64,000 nt of DNA from Saksenaea vasiformis B4078 (GCA_000697055.1 JNDT01002297.1:62001-126000), one strand, 5' to 3'. Numbered from the stretch's first letter, positions 12,101 to 23,910 are shown. The notes: a model not told the origin generated them from the sequence alone. Numbers and translations: made by a program.

Positions 12101-13690
12101 AGGGTGACGATTGTAAACTTCATCTTCACTGTTATTCAGAGAGGAGAAACGTTCGCGATCTATTCAGTTTGTCCAGTGCGGTCGGTCTGATGGTTGGCGT
12201 CGGTAATGTCGGATCTAGCTTAACGCCATATCGAGAGGGCGACATGTTCTTGACACGCGATGCCGGTAAAACCTGGTTTGAAGTGCTAAAGGGTGCACAT
12301 ATATGGGAATTTGCCGATCAAGGTGCCTTATTACTGATGGCGGATGACGAGGCTCCTACAAACGTCGTCAAGTAAGTTTGACCTTGCGTGGTGATGTTTT
12401 CCTTGTTTGCTTAACAGAATTCAAGATATACCACGAACGAGGGACTGTCGTGGAGCACGTACGAATTTGCAAGGAAGAGTGAAGCGATCAGAGTAGACGA
12501 TATCATTACCCAGCCTGATGGCACAAGCCAAAAGTTTGTCGTGTTCGGTACCGAGCGCAATAGTGGAAAGACGGTAGCCTACCACATTGACTTTAGCGCT
12601 ATCCACCCCACACAATGTATGTTTGTCATCTTCATCGGCTAACTACCAGTACTCATGAGTTCGTTAGGTAAACTTGACCTCGAACATCCTGAAGACGACG
12701 ACTTTGAACTATGGAGCCCTGAAGATACCCGTGGTGAGAAATGTCTATTTGGCCGTGAGGTAAAAAGAAGAAAAGGTATGTGCTCAACCTGTTGTACTGA
12801 ATTTTCTGTTAGACCCTTTACTACCGTCGTATTCGTGACAGACAATGCTATATTGGTGAAAAGCTTGTTCAGCCTCGAGCAGAAGTACGAAACTGCTCCT
12901 GCACAGAAGAAGACTTTGAGTGGTATGCTGGAACACGGATGTTATGGATGTTGTCATACTAATTTGGATGAAATAATACTATTAGCGACTTTAACTTTGT
13001 CCGAGATGAATCTGGCAAATGTGTCCTTGTGCCTGGACTGTCGCCACTGATTCCACAGTGCGATGGAACCATAGATTTCTACTATGAACCTACTGGGTAT
13101 TTTTTTTATTCTATGTGAGTTGTCTCACTAACACTTTTCTCCCTTAGTTATCGCAAGACAGCAGGATCGAGCTGCGTCGGTGGAAACGAGTTGGACAAAG
13201 GAACGAAACATTGGTGTCCTGGAAAGGCACACTCAGGAGCCATGTGGGTAGTGTACCTCTTTGCACCGATCATTGGTGCAGGATGTATCTTTGCTTGCTT
13301 GCGTTATCGAAAACAGGTCGCATTTGGGTAAGTAACTCGTCTGAGGAAAGAAGAAGGAAGGAAAGTTAACGGTGATGTAGTCGTATCCGTCTTCCGGACA
13401 GCAGTACCAGAGAATCGTGGCATTTGCCTCGTTTCTTTGCTAGCATGGCGGCAGCGTCGCTCATGATCCCTATGACAATCCTTGCTGTCTTGTCGAGGGT
13501 CCCAAGACCGCAGTCCTGGTCTGATTTGAATGTGTTCAAGAACCTGCGTATGCCATCCTTTGGTAATCGTGGGCCTCGCTACAGTCCACTAGGACAAGAC
13601 GAACACACGGATGTGCTGCTGGATGATTATGACGGTTCTGAGGAACATCTTATCGATCAAGCGGATGAGGAAGATGCAGATGAATTGTAA
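6158..13690 (+). CDS. VPS10: Vps10-type vacuolar/lysosomal sorting receptor with three Vps10 domains, 20 exons
   Basis: Exons: 6158-6331, 6419-6553, 6625-6822, 6884-7624, 7683-7969, 8032-9382, 9441-10435, 10501-10708, 10762-10812, 10860-10985, 11042-11512, 11562-11660, 11710-12051, 12103-12371, 12426-12616, 12668-12759, 12813-12922, 12986-13096, 13148-13327, 13381-13690; 6441 nt, 2146 residues, all phases consistent. A signal sequence (ILIAALAATWITQVSAQS) precedes Asp-box blades such as SENHGDHW, SVDGGLNW, SKDRGNSW, SWDDGGHW, SQDNGATW and TRDAGKTW. Three times the protein closes a propeller with a cysteine-rich 10CC module (CPCTEADYECDYGF, CECRETDFECDFGF, CSCTEEDFECDFNF). A transmembrane helix (VVYLFAPIIGAGCIFACL, about residue 2020) and an acidic tail follow; a second hydrophobic stretch lies near 2060-2082. 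Yeast Vps10 has two such domains, so this is one extra repeat. In yeast the protein cycles between Golgi and endosome carrying carboxypeptidase Y. Start chosen at the ATG of 6158; 6149 is only a TTG. Confidence 0.96.
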
Positions 13691-14802
13691 ATGTCAAGGA
13701 ATCGCTTTTTCTTTCTTTTTGTACAATAGTTTTATTTTGCCTTATCTCTATGTGCATACTGTTGAGATTGAGTTTATTCCATAATCCAATGGAAACAAAC
13801 TACTTATTCAGACGGATACCTTTTGTGTCATGCTATATTCTGTGGGATCGTAGCATTTCTCCTTGATTCTAAAGAGACATGCCTTTTGCGGTAAGCAATC
13901 GATAAGTGCGAAGTGATTTCTGGGAAATGGTCTGTGCACATAAAGGAGAGAGAGCCTCCTAAGTCACCGGGCCCAGTATCCAATGTTAAGGATCTACTTG
14001 TGCCTGTCTACCTCACCCGAGTCGTTTCGCTACGGAGTTGTACAGATCAGTATCACAAACGTTATAATGCAAAGACAAACGATGCTTATCGAATTTGGCC
14101 AAAAGCAGGCAGTCTTTTACAGCACTTGCATGTGAATGAAGTACTTACCTGTTATTAACTGGAAAGCGCAGGAACTTAAGGCCCGTCAACTGTTAGACAC
14201 TATAAACACCAGCATCTAAAAGTACATGATACAGATAGCGGTAACGTTTTTACCTACAATGCCTGTGACAACAAGAAAGCGATATGTGAAATCGAGATAG
14301 CCTATGACGGTGTAGTCAAACATGAAACCATATTTGAGTACGAATGTGTGGAACAGCGATACGAAATTTTTGTACGGGATGTGTTTGACAACATCCGGAA
14401 ATCAGAGAATGAACAATAGCGCGTTACATTGAAGTATGCTTCTGTCAGAGGATGATAGGGTCGTTTCCCTAGTCAAGCACTACTAACGGCCAACGGGTAT
14501 TACGTCGGCTCCACCGGGGCAAGATGCACAGTATAGGGATCTTACGAGTCCAGTGATATCCTATTTCCTAACATGAATGATTTTTATGCTACTGAACAAA
14601 TTTTGCATTCTCTGAGGGTCAAGTTCACGCACAACGCACATTCAGTCCTTCTTAGCTCAACCAGGACATTTTTAATGTAATGCAAAAGCTGATTCCATGA
14701 ACAGTAGAAGTGCATTGATGACTACATATTTCAATTAAGCTACGCAGTCTAATATGATAACACAAATAATTGAGGTATTTACGAAAAAGTTCCGTGTAAA
14801 CA
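13691..14802. other. Intergenic region with decayed coding-like patches
   Basis: No complete gene. Around 14300-14420 a plus-strand patch reads like protein (CVEQRYEIFVRDVFDNIRKS) but is flanked by stops. At 14571 a short segment starting MNDFYAT resembles one at 48131. No RNA gene seen. Confidence 0.4.
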
Positions 14803-15616
14803 CTACCAAGGCAATGGCTTATTATTGTAATCATAAAATTTACCGCTATCGCTCTCTTTCAGTCCTCCAATTACTTTCAGCATGCCCTTTACTGACTGTT
14901 CTGGTGTTATCGGGGCATTATCGCCCCCAGCTTTTGTCTGAACCCAACCTGGATGCAGTGCTATCACTATAAACTTCTCCTTCTCGAGATGGAGCGCAAA
15001 TAACTTATTCACCATGTTTAGTGCCGCCTTGGAAACGCGATAGGCAGGAGCATTGCACGCATCAGCGGTAGCGATAGATCCCATCACTGAAGAGACATTG
15101 ATTATCTTACTTGTCTTGCGTGTCTCGCCTTTACGTAGAAGTGGAAGGAACTTTCGTGTCACTGTAGCTGCGCCAACAGCATTTGTCTTGAACACTTCCA
15201 CATATTCGGCTGTAGCTCTGTTTTATGTCAGTCTGTTTAAACATCCAGCTTAGTGCTCTACCTACGCATCCTCAAGTTTCGCGTTGAAGGTTCCAATTAT
15301 TCCAGCATTATTAATAAGAACATCGATGCCGTTAGGTGCATATTCCGACGCTTTTTTAACCGCGTCCTAGCCATACATGCTATTACTGATGTCGTCACCG
15401 GTAATTTGCATCTCTTACCTTTACCGAATCTTCCTTGTCTACTTCAAGCTTCACGAGATGGACGTTGGTTGCTTTGTTTTCCAGGTCTTTAAGATCGCCG
15501 CTGTCTATTTTCCGTGCGGTAGCAATCACCTCACAGTCCGGTTCTTTACAGAGCTGATTAACGAATTCAAGGCCGATACCGCTCGAGCAACCAGTGATAA
15601 GATAGACTAAAGGCAT
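14803..15616 (-). CDS. Short-chain dehydrogenase/reductase (C-factor/sniffer-like), copy 1
   Basis: Exons 15616-15419, 15366-15266 and 15217-14803; 714 nt, 237 residues. It carries the Rossmann cofactor motif TGCSSGIG at the N-terminus, the NNAG strand, the catalytic serine region INVSSVMGS and the active-site YRVSK (YxxxK). The C-terminal LHPGWVQT block is typical of small cytosolic SDRs of the sniffer/carbonyl-reductase group, which use NADP(H). Substrate cannot be deduced. Its intron positions and phases match those of the second SDR at 35221-36033, so the two are paralogues. Confidence 0.93.
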
Positions 15617-18180
15617 GACAAAGCTTAACGCAATGCGGTTAAACCTTTTCAGGTTTTTATGTGAAGTGCACTAACTCAGATGCCAAACCCTTGGATCTTG
15701 TCATAATATTGCTTGTAGCAAATCTTAACAAATACCTCTTACATGAACTATGCTCGCACGAACCGATGAAATTTTTTTTTCGGAGATGGCTGCAACTCTA
15801 AAGAGTGCTTCGTATGTTGTATGGATTCGATAGCCACGGGATAATACTTTCAAGGGTCTCGATTACCTGGGATTATCGGTTCTGGAGGGTTTCGGCAGCG
15901 AAGGAGTAATACTTCCAAGGGTTTTTGGTGCCTGCTTTATCGATCACCAGCGGCATCGATCGTCGAGAAATCTCTGTGTCACGGAGTGTACCAGTGAATG
16001 AGAGAGTTTTGTGGGCATGAACATATCCTGATCACTGCGAAATCTTCACGCATAACGATACGGATCTCATCAGTGCCATGTTTCATTCGCTTCGAAGGTT
16101 GAACTTTTTAAGTCTCAGATGTCCTGGCGCTTTATAAAAGGACGAACGCACGGTTATCGTAGTCGTTTAATTTTTATACCATCTTTTCTGCATCTTAAAA
16201 TGAAGCCACCAGCCTAGAGGATAGAAACATAGCCGAATCCAACTGCCTTCGGGCATTAGAAAGTTGTTACCAAGCTTTTGTCATCAAATGGTCCAGGCCT
16301 CCCTACTGGGTTACCAAAGCAATCCATAATCATAGACAAACTTCCTTTGACAGGTTGTGATCTTTGAGATGGACAAGTAGGCATCCTACACGACTGTTAG
16401 GTGGCTTTATTCTTCTTGTCTAGGATTCAGCAAATTTCCGTAAAGACAAAATAAGCAAAGCTGTCTCATCTCATCTTAAGCCGCTCAGAGCCAAATCGTG
16501 CGAAAAGTAGTACTCGACTTCATCCGCATACAATCTTTCAGAATTACAACGTTAATGAAATAGCAGACGCCAGCATGGACGTTGATCACGTATCTCAGAA
16601 CTTTTGATACTTGCATCAACCTGATGTACTCGCCTACATCCGTATCTTCTGTATGCCCTAATTTGTCTCTTTTAAGACATTTCTTGATTTATCGTGCTTA
16701 CTGCCTCTAACCGATAAAATCTTATTTTGTGAACTTCTCATTTCCTGAACCGGCAGATGTTAATCTTCACTTTTTTTATGAGAAAGAAATGAAATCAGTT
16801 GCTCCAAGCTTGTTATGAGAGCGGTATCTACGCAACGCAAGTTTCCCTACCAATTTACATTGTCCCACTTCTATCGTGATCCATAGTAACTAGACGTAGA
16901 TACAGGAGTTAAATGGGTCTCCTTGTCTTTCTTTCTTTTAGATATTTTGTGACAGCCATGTTCAAAGGCACACAAAAAAAAAGAAGAACGAAAGTAAACC
17001 TGTCCTATTAGAAAGATATGCCTTGACGTATGTATGCTAGGTACTTGTCACTTCCCGTATACACTCTGAGAGAAAGAGACAGAGAAGATTTTGAAATAAG
17101 CACCAGCACGGTACCTGCTTGGGTTTCGACTCGAAACTGCTGTAGAATTTAGCCGCACCAACCGAGACTTCTTTGAGCTAAAGCAGACCATAAGCATACA
17201 AAGGGGCAATAGTACGTGAATAATATATTTAGTGACCCTACGTCTATGATTCTATACGACAGAACATGGAAGCGATATATACAGTACCCGCTCGGTTAAA
17301 AAATATTCACCAAGGGAGCATGTCGCACTTATGGAATACTACGCAGCCTCCTAATACATAGTTTCGAGTTATCGCAAAGTTAGCTGCTTCGAAATATCCC
17401 ATGGAACAGTGTTCAGTCGGGTATCGATCTCACAATCAGTGTCAACAGTGACACTAAATTATTTTTCTTTTACTGACACGTGGCTTTCCAACAGTATATG
17501 CACATGAGCTCTTGATGACACATGATGAATCATGCTTCAACACCAGGCAGTGAATACGCTGGTAGCAGTGATATATTAGACAAAAGCAAATGTATTGGTA
17601 ATGGATACTATGTCATACATTCACGATTATTAAGGAGAGACTCAACAGATACTCATACAGCCATAATACTTTTCCACTGGACGTCGAAGTGCAGCAATAA
17701 CAGAGAGACTGCTAATTGCAGACCTATTGTTATCATTCCCAATGTCTATCTGGAAAACATGCATTGATTCGTTGATAGTTGTGCTGAAAATGATTATAAT
17801 CATCTTCAGTCCAACTATCAACAAATCACCTCTAAACATTTTCGTCCTGTCAACACCATCACCTTGCGCACCACAATTAATATATGCCATCGGTCTTAAT
17901 AGCTTCAGCATAACAGCCACCAGAGTTAACAGCATCGATAAAAGAACATAATGAACAACAATCACTTGTATACACTCAGCTACAATTTAAGCCAGAATTC
18001 GATTATGCTCTCTGATGGTATGCATAAGTACGCAAGTGTTGATGATTGTTAGTGTTGGTTATTAGTTGTGGTGCAGAATGGGATGGCATAGGTGGAAATA
18101 TGAACAGATCTGCTGGTGGCTCTTCAAATGCGTTTGACGGGTGGCAAGAACGAATCTCTTCGCCAGCTGGATCTGTCAAC
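15617..18180. other. Gene-poor intergenic stretch
   Basis: About 2.5 kb with many stops in all frames. Frames near 17522-17966 lack any recognisable domain. No tRNA-like box pair or long repeat was found by eye. Confidence 0.4.
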
Positions 18181-20470
18181 CGTGGATGCGTTGCTCGATA
18201 TGATATTCTTTGATGTCGGCACATTAGTTAGCTGATCCCTTCCTATGCTTTCCATTTGTTGTTTTTAAATGTATTACCTTTAATTGAAATACCCGTTCAT
18301 ACGCGTTAATTGCGGAGGAAAAATCGTCCATATTGAGCAACAAATTGAATTGTGCTATTTCAATAAATCGATATATCCCATCGTATGTCATATCCATTTT
18401 GAAGGTCGTGCATCGTAGCCCTATAAAAATATAGGTCGGTTGTTAATATGGTCAACTGTGAGTTTGGGTTTGCGATTTTACCGTATAGAAATTACCTTCT
18501 ATCAGAATACCTGCCGTCCATATTTCTTTGCAGGGATCGACAGAAACCAAGTGATCAAGCATGAGCTTGAGCTCAAATCCAAGTTTTGGCAAATCGGTGT
18601 AAACGGTAAAGTACTTGTACTTGGGCTTCTTCACTTCTCCACCAATGTGCTCGTGACCTTCTTTTGAAATTGTAATGTCCGGTTTCAAAGCTATCAACGA
18701 CGTATCGATCGGTTCATATGCCTCTTTGATTGCCTTGGAAGATTTTGTGGGTCTAAAAAAAAAGTCAGCCAAATAGACCAAATCAACCACAAGAAACACA
18801 AATTATGCATCGATTTTGATCTCTTACCCATTAATAGTGAAGTGCTCTATGGTTGGAAACACAGATCGGATGAATGGCATCAAGGAGGTCTCAGTGAATT
18901 GCTGTTCTTCTAAATCGTCGATATCGTCGATATTTTCGTAGTTACTAAACCTAGCAATCAAGGAATGAACCAACGTCCAATACATGATAACCTGCGCACG
19001 AAGCTATACGCGAGACTTACAATTGATAGAGACATTTCACGAACGGCTTTATGATTGGATCTTGCAAAGTCTCCATCTGCTCTTTTAACAAGCGTGACTC
19101 CAAATTATTCGGCATCTGTTGCGAAACCTATTCTCGTTTCTTCAATTTAGTTCGGTCTCATGCCTTTTTTTTTGGGACTATAAACACACCTTGTTAAATT
19201 CTCGGCACATCATGACGGTCTTGTCGGGTAAGTGATGCAGACCATCAGATATGCGGAGATCGTCACTTATTTGACTGTGGATTCGTTCCGGTAGCTTTGT
19301 CCAAATGCCCTTATTACGATTGCGTGGAAAATAGTAAACATGGTTCAACGCACTGAACATAATGTTAGAAGATATAAAGGCAATAAGCCAAAATACCCGT
19401 TTGTAATTAACATCAAACTCATCCTGAACTTACAGCATATCCCCAGCCTCTACCAAATCCTCATCTTCAGCAAGGACCAACACGCTTCTTCGGTAGTCTT
19501 TTAAAAGTTCGGAAACATTTTCTTCAGCTATCCACTACATTTTTTAAGGCAGACCATATAAGTATGTGCATACATGTTTAGATATATGGGTAGGATGATA
19601 ACCTTGCTTTTGGAAGATTAAACTTACCTCCCCGTTGTGGTCTCTAACCTCTTCTTCTTCTTCAATATCACCGTTGCCAGCAAGCCAGCAAAATTTTTGT
19701 ACTTTTTTCGGAAAATCAGCATCATCTTCCGTGTCCTCTTCGGTCTCTGTATAATGCCCCTTTGTCCAACGTTTAGCTCAACTTTTCACATTCAATCAAA
19801 GCAGACCACCAAACCAGAAAAAGAAATACATACCACTTCAATGGCTTCCGCATATTTGCGTTTTGACCTGCGTGGAAGTGGAGGGGCCATTCTACTCGAA
19901 CCTAAAAATTCATATCATTAAATTGGAACCTTTCTAACTCTAAAACGTTTGTTATACCTTCCGCTTGCTCCCCCACTTCTTCATCCACTTCCGCGTGGTC
20001 CTGCACTTCTTCACCAACTTTCGCGCGGTCTTGCACTTCTTCAACAACTTTCGCGTTTTCCAGCACTTCTTCGTCAATTTCGGCTTGAAATTTGTTCTTC
20101 CGCAAAGCCGCCTCTCTTTTGAGCCGCAGCCGCAGCATTCTTTTCTTTTTTGAGGGCCAAATCGCTCCAGAACATATCAGCTTCCAGGCTCGTTAAAATC
20201 TGAAATAAAAGTAAGAACTTAGTAACAGTGACCATGGCGCTTGTCAGCGCTCCGCATACATCAAACTTGTTCATCCTTATATTCCGAGCCCAAGAAAAAA
20301 TTGGTTTAGGCGTCTTGATTTGTTTTGTAACGATTTCTTCAATGAGCCGTTTGAAGTTTCTTTCGGCCACCGAGCGACTCCCGATTTTAGTGGCTTTAAA
20401 ATAAGAGCTTATTGAAAAGTCATTGTAGTGTTTCTTTATGTAGCTAGGAGACAACCTGCTGGCTGTCAGT
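18180..20470 (-). CDS. Multi-exon protein of a fungal expanded family with PD-(D/E)XK-like motif; possibly degenerate
   Basis: A chain of minus-strand exons with correct splice sites can be read: about 20469-20242, 20208-19964, 19859-19801 area, 19758-19628 area, 19538-19440, 19357-19193, 19119-19022, 18954-18827, 18757-18500, 18420-18280. Conserved blocks are SLEADMFWSDLALKKE, an acidic repeat (EEVQDRAKVGEEVQDHAEV), HHLPDKTVMMCREFNK, MPFIRSVFPTIEHFTING, then KPDITI followed 12 residues later by GEVKKP, then GILIEGLRC and YDGIYRFIEIAQFNLLL. The spacing of PD and ExK is that of PD-(D/E)XK nucleases, an inference only. No ATG is found in the first exon (an upstream exon is likely) and the frame changes after an A-rich run at about 20140, so the copy may be broken. 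The 3' end after the ...YERVFQLK block is uncertain. Confidence 0.55.
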
Positions 20471-20537
20471 TATTTATTTTGTGCCACTGTTTGCGGTCAC
20501 ATGTATAAGATTAACTAACTAGGATTTACTGAATTTT

Positions 20538-21312
20538 CTAAACTTGTCTTGCGGAGAAGGAGGATGCCTTTGGCACCTTTGGCAGTGATACGGAAAGGGT
20601 GAAAGGTGTAGAGTTGAAAACCGAGTCCCAATGAGCATGCCATATAGTCACGGTGACACAAGCGAGGAAAGAATAGAAATCAATGTTGAGATGGTCGTGG
20701 AGAGGGAGTGGGGTTGGGTCGACGGTGAAGATATGTGCAGGAGTGAGGGAGTGGGAGAGAGAAGGAACTGGCGGGCTAGGCGGGTCCAGATGGTTCGCTT
20801 TTGTGAGCATGACCACAGTATATGTTCGCGTGTTTCATCCTGACCCAGGGAGGGGAACAACTGGCTGTCGGAAATCTAGTGGGAGCTATAGCGTGCATGC
20901 GAGAACGGTAGGGAAGACTGTTGTGATAGATACATCAGAGTAGCGTGTGCGCCTTGAATGGAAATGTGACTTTCCAGACGCTTCGCCATGCCTTGGGAGT
21001 CGTGCGAGGATAGTGATTTGGTAGGCCATTCAGAGCCGGCAGCTGCGCCAAACGGAAAGCGTATCACCTGAAACATTGAGGCGGATGGGAAGGGCGCCGA
21101 TGTGTTGAGAAATACCATCAACCAAGACCAGTTGAGTTGGAGCTGGAGAGTGTCTGCCGCTCGGAATAGTGCCCGAAGTGACCGAGGTCCAGAGCGGCGT
21201 TGTGGAAGGAGGGCCAGCAGGATAGGAGAGGGGCATTGGCCATATAAAATAAGGCAGTATTGTAAATAGGAATGTGCACGCGCGCATTTACTTTGCTTTG
21301 AAAATGAGATGC
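20538..21312 (-). pseudogene. Remnant of a LINE (non-LTR retrotransposon) ORF2 3' end
   Basis: Minus-strand frames broken by shifts contain a reverse-transcriptase-associated zinc-binding signature (ETREHILWSC...W, around 20760-20840) preceded by frames with the composition of a LINE C-terminus. No complete reverse transcriptase catalytic core is present. The Tc1 element starts immediately beyond it at 21313, so the transposon may have landed in or beside this relic. Confidence 0.5.
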
Positions 21313-21314
21313 TA

Positions 21315-21470
21315 CAGGATTTCGAGGTCAATTTTCGGCTGACTGAAATATTTTTTCGTGCAGCTCACAAACTAAATTCGTGCGCATCACAAAGTAATTT
21401 CGTACATATCACAAACTAAATCCGTGTGTATCACAGAATAAATTCGTGTGTATCGCAAAGCAAATTCGTG
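21315..21470 (+). repeat. Left terminal inverted repeat of the Tc1 element
   Basis: About 155 bp matching the inverse of 23060-23218 with few differences. Inside it a roughly 25-bp unit of the form CACAAAnTAAnTTCGTGnG is repeated about six times. Confidence 0.93.
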
Positions 21471-22070
21471 TCTTGATAGTTGATATCTGTTTAATTAGTT
21501 TCTGACAGTGCAGAATATATAAAGTCGTTGATTCCTTGTATCTTACTGTCTATTATCTATTGCTATCCTTGTTTTCACCACGTATCATTCAACATGCCTC
21601 GTCAACATCAAGAGAAAAAGACTTATTGTGATAAATGGATAGATCAAAAAATAGGAAAATCAGACGAGAAAATCCTTTGAGACTCTTTTTAATTGTCAAG
21701 TTCAATAAAAAAGGGATGTCGTTCTAGTACATCATTTTCTATCCTATTTATATTCAAGAATTAGAGTGGAGCTTGTAGAAAGGCCATGGTTGGATAAAAC
21801 ATGTCCTTTCGGGTGTCTTGATACTCTTATCTCGTCTGTCATATTCTTCTTGTTCTTTTCTGCTGTAATCTTGGATCAAGCGGAGTTATTTCATGTACCT
21901 GATCTTTAATTTCACTCAGATCAAGATACTCAGTTCTGCACTAATTATAGGTGACTCTCTGAGTTTATTTCATTACGGTCATTACCGATATGACTTATAC
22001 ATCAATATGAGTCGTCCTATACGACACTTATGCCAAAATTCCTCTCAGTGACAGAGAGAAGCTTGTTGAG

Positions 22071-23036
22071 ATGGTGCTCGATCAAGATATCTCAGTCCCA
22101 GAAGCTGCCAGACGCTTGCGGATCGCGACGCAGACTGCCCGAGACATTCTCAATCGCTTCCGTGACCACGGTCGCCTGGAGGACCTTCCACGCGGAGGAA
22201 GAAGAAGGAACTGCAGATTGCTCGAAGAACATTCGTTGTATATCAGGGATTGCATTGACGAGGACAATTGCATCACCTTGCAGACTCTGAAGGAGAGGCT
22301 TGAAAGCGTGGACCCCGACATGCAGAATATCTCTATCAGTGCCATTGCGAAGCACATCGGAGAAAAGCTCCGTTACACGTTGAAGCGGTCGCAGCGGTAT
22401 CCAGCAGCACGTATGTCTGAAGCCAACATCGAAAAATGGTACCGATTCGTGTCCGAATTGCCATCCCTTGGAGTGTCCTATCTAATGAATTGCATCTTCT
22501 TGGATGAAACTGGATTTAATCTTTGGACAACGAGAGGTCAAGCAAGATCCTATAAAGGACAACCAGCCTACGTGGTAGTCCCTAGCCAACGTGGCAGAAA
22601 TATAACGGTACTTGGTGCCATTAGCTACAATGGTCCGGTCTGGTTTCGTGCACATTTCGGAGGAACGACTGGTGATGTCTTCGCTGACTTCGTCAAGGAG
22701 GTTTTGAACATACTTGATCGCCAGGGTGCTCCTCCACAATTCTTGATAATGGATAACGCATCTATTCACAAAGTGGAGACTGTCAAGGAAGAGTTTGATC
22801 AATCCATTCATACACCACTCTATCTGCCTCCATATTCGCCGTTTTTAAATCCAATCGAGGAGTGCTTTTCCAAGTACAAAAACTTTGTGAAGCGTACTGC
22901 TCTCCAGAATCCAGAGCATCTTTTAGTTCGCCTGGAGGAAAGCTCTACCAATATCACTGCAGAGGATTGTCGTGGATGGATTCAGCATTCCATGAGTCAT
23001 TTTCAAGCTTGCCTTGAGAGAAGATCAATGATTTAA
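22071..23036 (+). CDS. Tc1-type DDE transposase (DD34E)
   Basis: 321 residues from the first ATG. An N-terminal helix-turn-helix (ISVPEAARRLRIATQTARDI) is followed by a second DNA-binding region. The catalytic triad is visible as FLDETGF (first Asp), IMDNASIHK (second Asp) and LNPIEECFSKYK (Glu), with 34 residues between the second Asp and the Glu, the Tc1 spacing. Residues just upstream of the ATG (PLSDREKLVE) are also coding-like in frame, but an in-frame stop about 20 codons up blocks extension; a short 5' exon or an indel is possible. The catalytic part looks complete. Confidence 0.92.
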   Translation: MVLDQDISVPEAARRLRIATQTARDILNRFRDHGRLEDLPRGGRRRNCRLLEEHSLYIRDCIDEDNCITLQTLKERLESVDPDMQNISISAIAKHIGEKLRYTLKRSQRYPAARMSEANIEKWYRFVSELPSLGVSYLMNCIFLDETGFNLWTTRGQARSYKGQPAYVVVPSQRGRNITVLGAISYNGPVWFRAHFGGTTGDVFADFVKEVLNILDRQGAPPQFLIMDNASIHKVETVKEEFDQSIHTPLYLPPYSPFLNPIEECFSKYKNFVKRTALQNPEHLLVRLEESSTNITAEDCRGWIQHSMSHFQACLERRSMI

Positions 23037-23059
23037 GATAATAAATTTGCTTTTGCTTA

Positions 23060-23218
23060 GAGGAACGAATTTGCTTTGTGATACACACGGATTTGCTTTA
23101 TCATTCACACGGATTTAGTTTGTGATATGTACGAAATTACTTTGTGATGCGCACGAATTTAGTTTGTGAGCTGCACGAAAAAATATTTCAGACAGCCGAA
23201 ATTGACCTCGAAATCCTG
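23060..23218 (-). repeat. Right terminal inverted repeat of the Tc1 element
   Basis: Mirror image of the left end, including the iterated CACAAA/TTCGTG units; begins about 25 bp after the transposase stop codon. Confidence 0.93.
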
Positions 23219-23350
23219 TACATAGCAACCAGACTTACAGTTTTTTACGTGTAATTTTGCGTCGACTGAGAATGAATTTAGCGCCGGTAAGGGAACGTTT
23301 TTGCGTTGTATAAACTCCGCGTTTCACCAAGGGTAGCGAGCTTCTTCGAT

Positions 23351-23870
23351 ATGGATAACGTACGTGACTACACGGAGGCTGATGGCACTCTATTGAACGT
23401 AAATGGTGTCGCCTCATTTGATATTGATATATCTGAGAATGATGTGCAAAATGAGTGGGCAGAGCTGTCTTGTTCAAATCCAGCCATTTTGACTGAAAGA
23501 TGGCAGGAAGGAGGTAGTCGTGTAAACGCGGATGCCAACATTGGCATATGCCTCTTTATTTGCTGATGAAACTAGGGATGGAGGCTTAATGGGCTTTGTC
23601 CAATTTCCAAACAGGCTACGTGTATGTCATGAGCGTTAAGCTAGAACGAGAGGTTCATATCGGAAATATACTCCATAGCAAATCGAAAAGTTGTTTGATT
23701 TGGTAATTGGAAAAGGGCGGACAGCAAAGAAAGCAGCGCTTATCAAGAGTATAAATGCTTTGATTGCTCAACACTATGTCAAAACGTACAATTGAGATGA
23801 AGGAAGACGCCCACCCGTAGTTCAGAGGAAGCATCGTACTAAAAACACGCTCTTCTAAAGTCCGTGCCGG
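23351..23870 (+). pseudogene. Decayed second Tc1/IS630-like transposase N-terminus
   Basis: Fragments in shifting plus frames read ADGTLLNVNGVASF..., then KLFDLVIGKGRTAKKAAL and AQHYVKTYN, the pattern of an N-terminal helix-turn-helix of another Tc1-like family. No catalytic domain follows; frames are broken by stops. It stands just upstream of and in the same direction as the decayed Fanzor gene. Confidence 0.45.
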
Positions 23871-23910
23871 TATGATCTAGAGTCATCTTTCATTCGAGTT
23901 TATTATATTA

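Larger units (their letters stand above)
21313..23220 (+). mobile_element. Tc1/mariner-superfamily transposon with long inverted repeats
   Basis: The element starts CAGGATTTCGAGGTCAATTT at 21315 and ends with the inverse of the same sequence at 23218. Both ends are followed by TA (21313-21314 and 23219-23220), the expected target-site duplication. Inverted repeats are about 155 bp and nearly identical. A transposase gene fills the middle in the plus direction. Confidence 0.95.

Noticed and set aside
18003..18224. 73-codon frame as the last exon of the PD-(D/E)XK-like gene
   Set aside because: It looks coding, but no acceptor brings it into frame with the preceding exon; left as uncertain 3' end.
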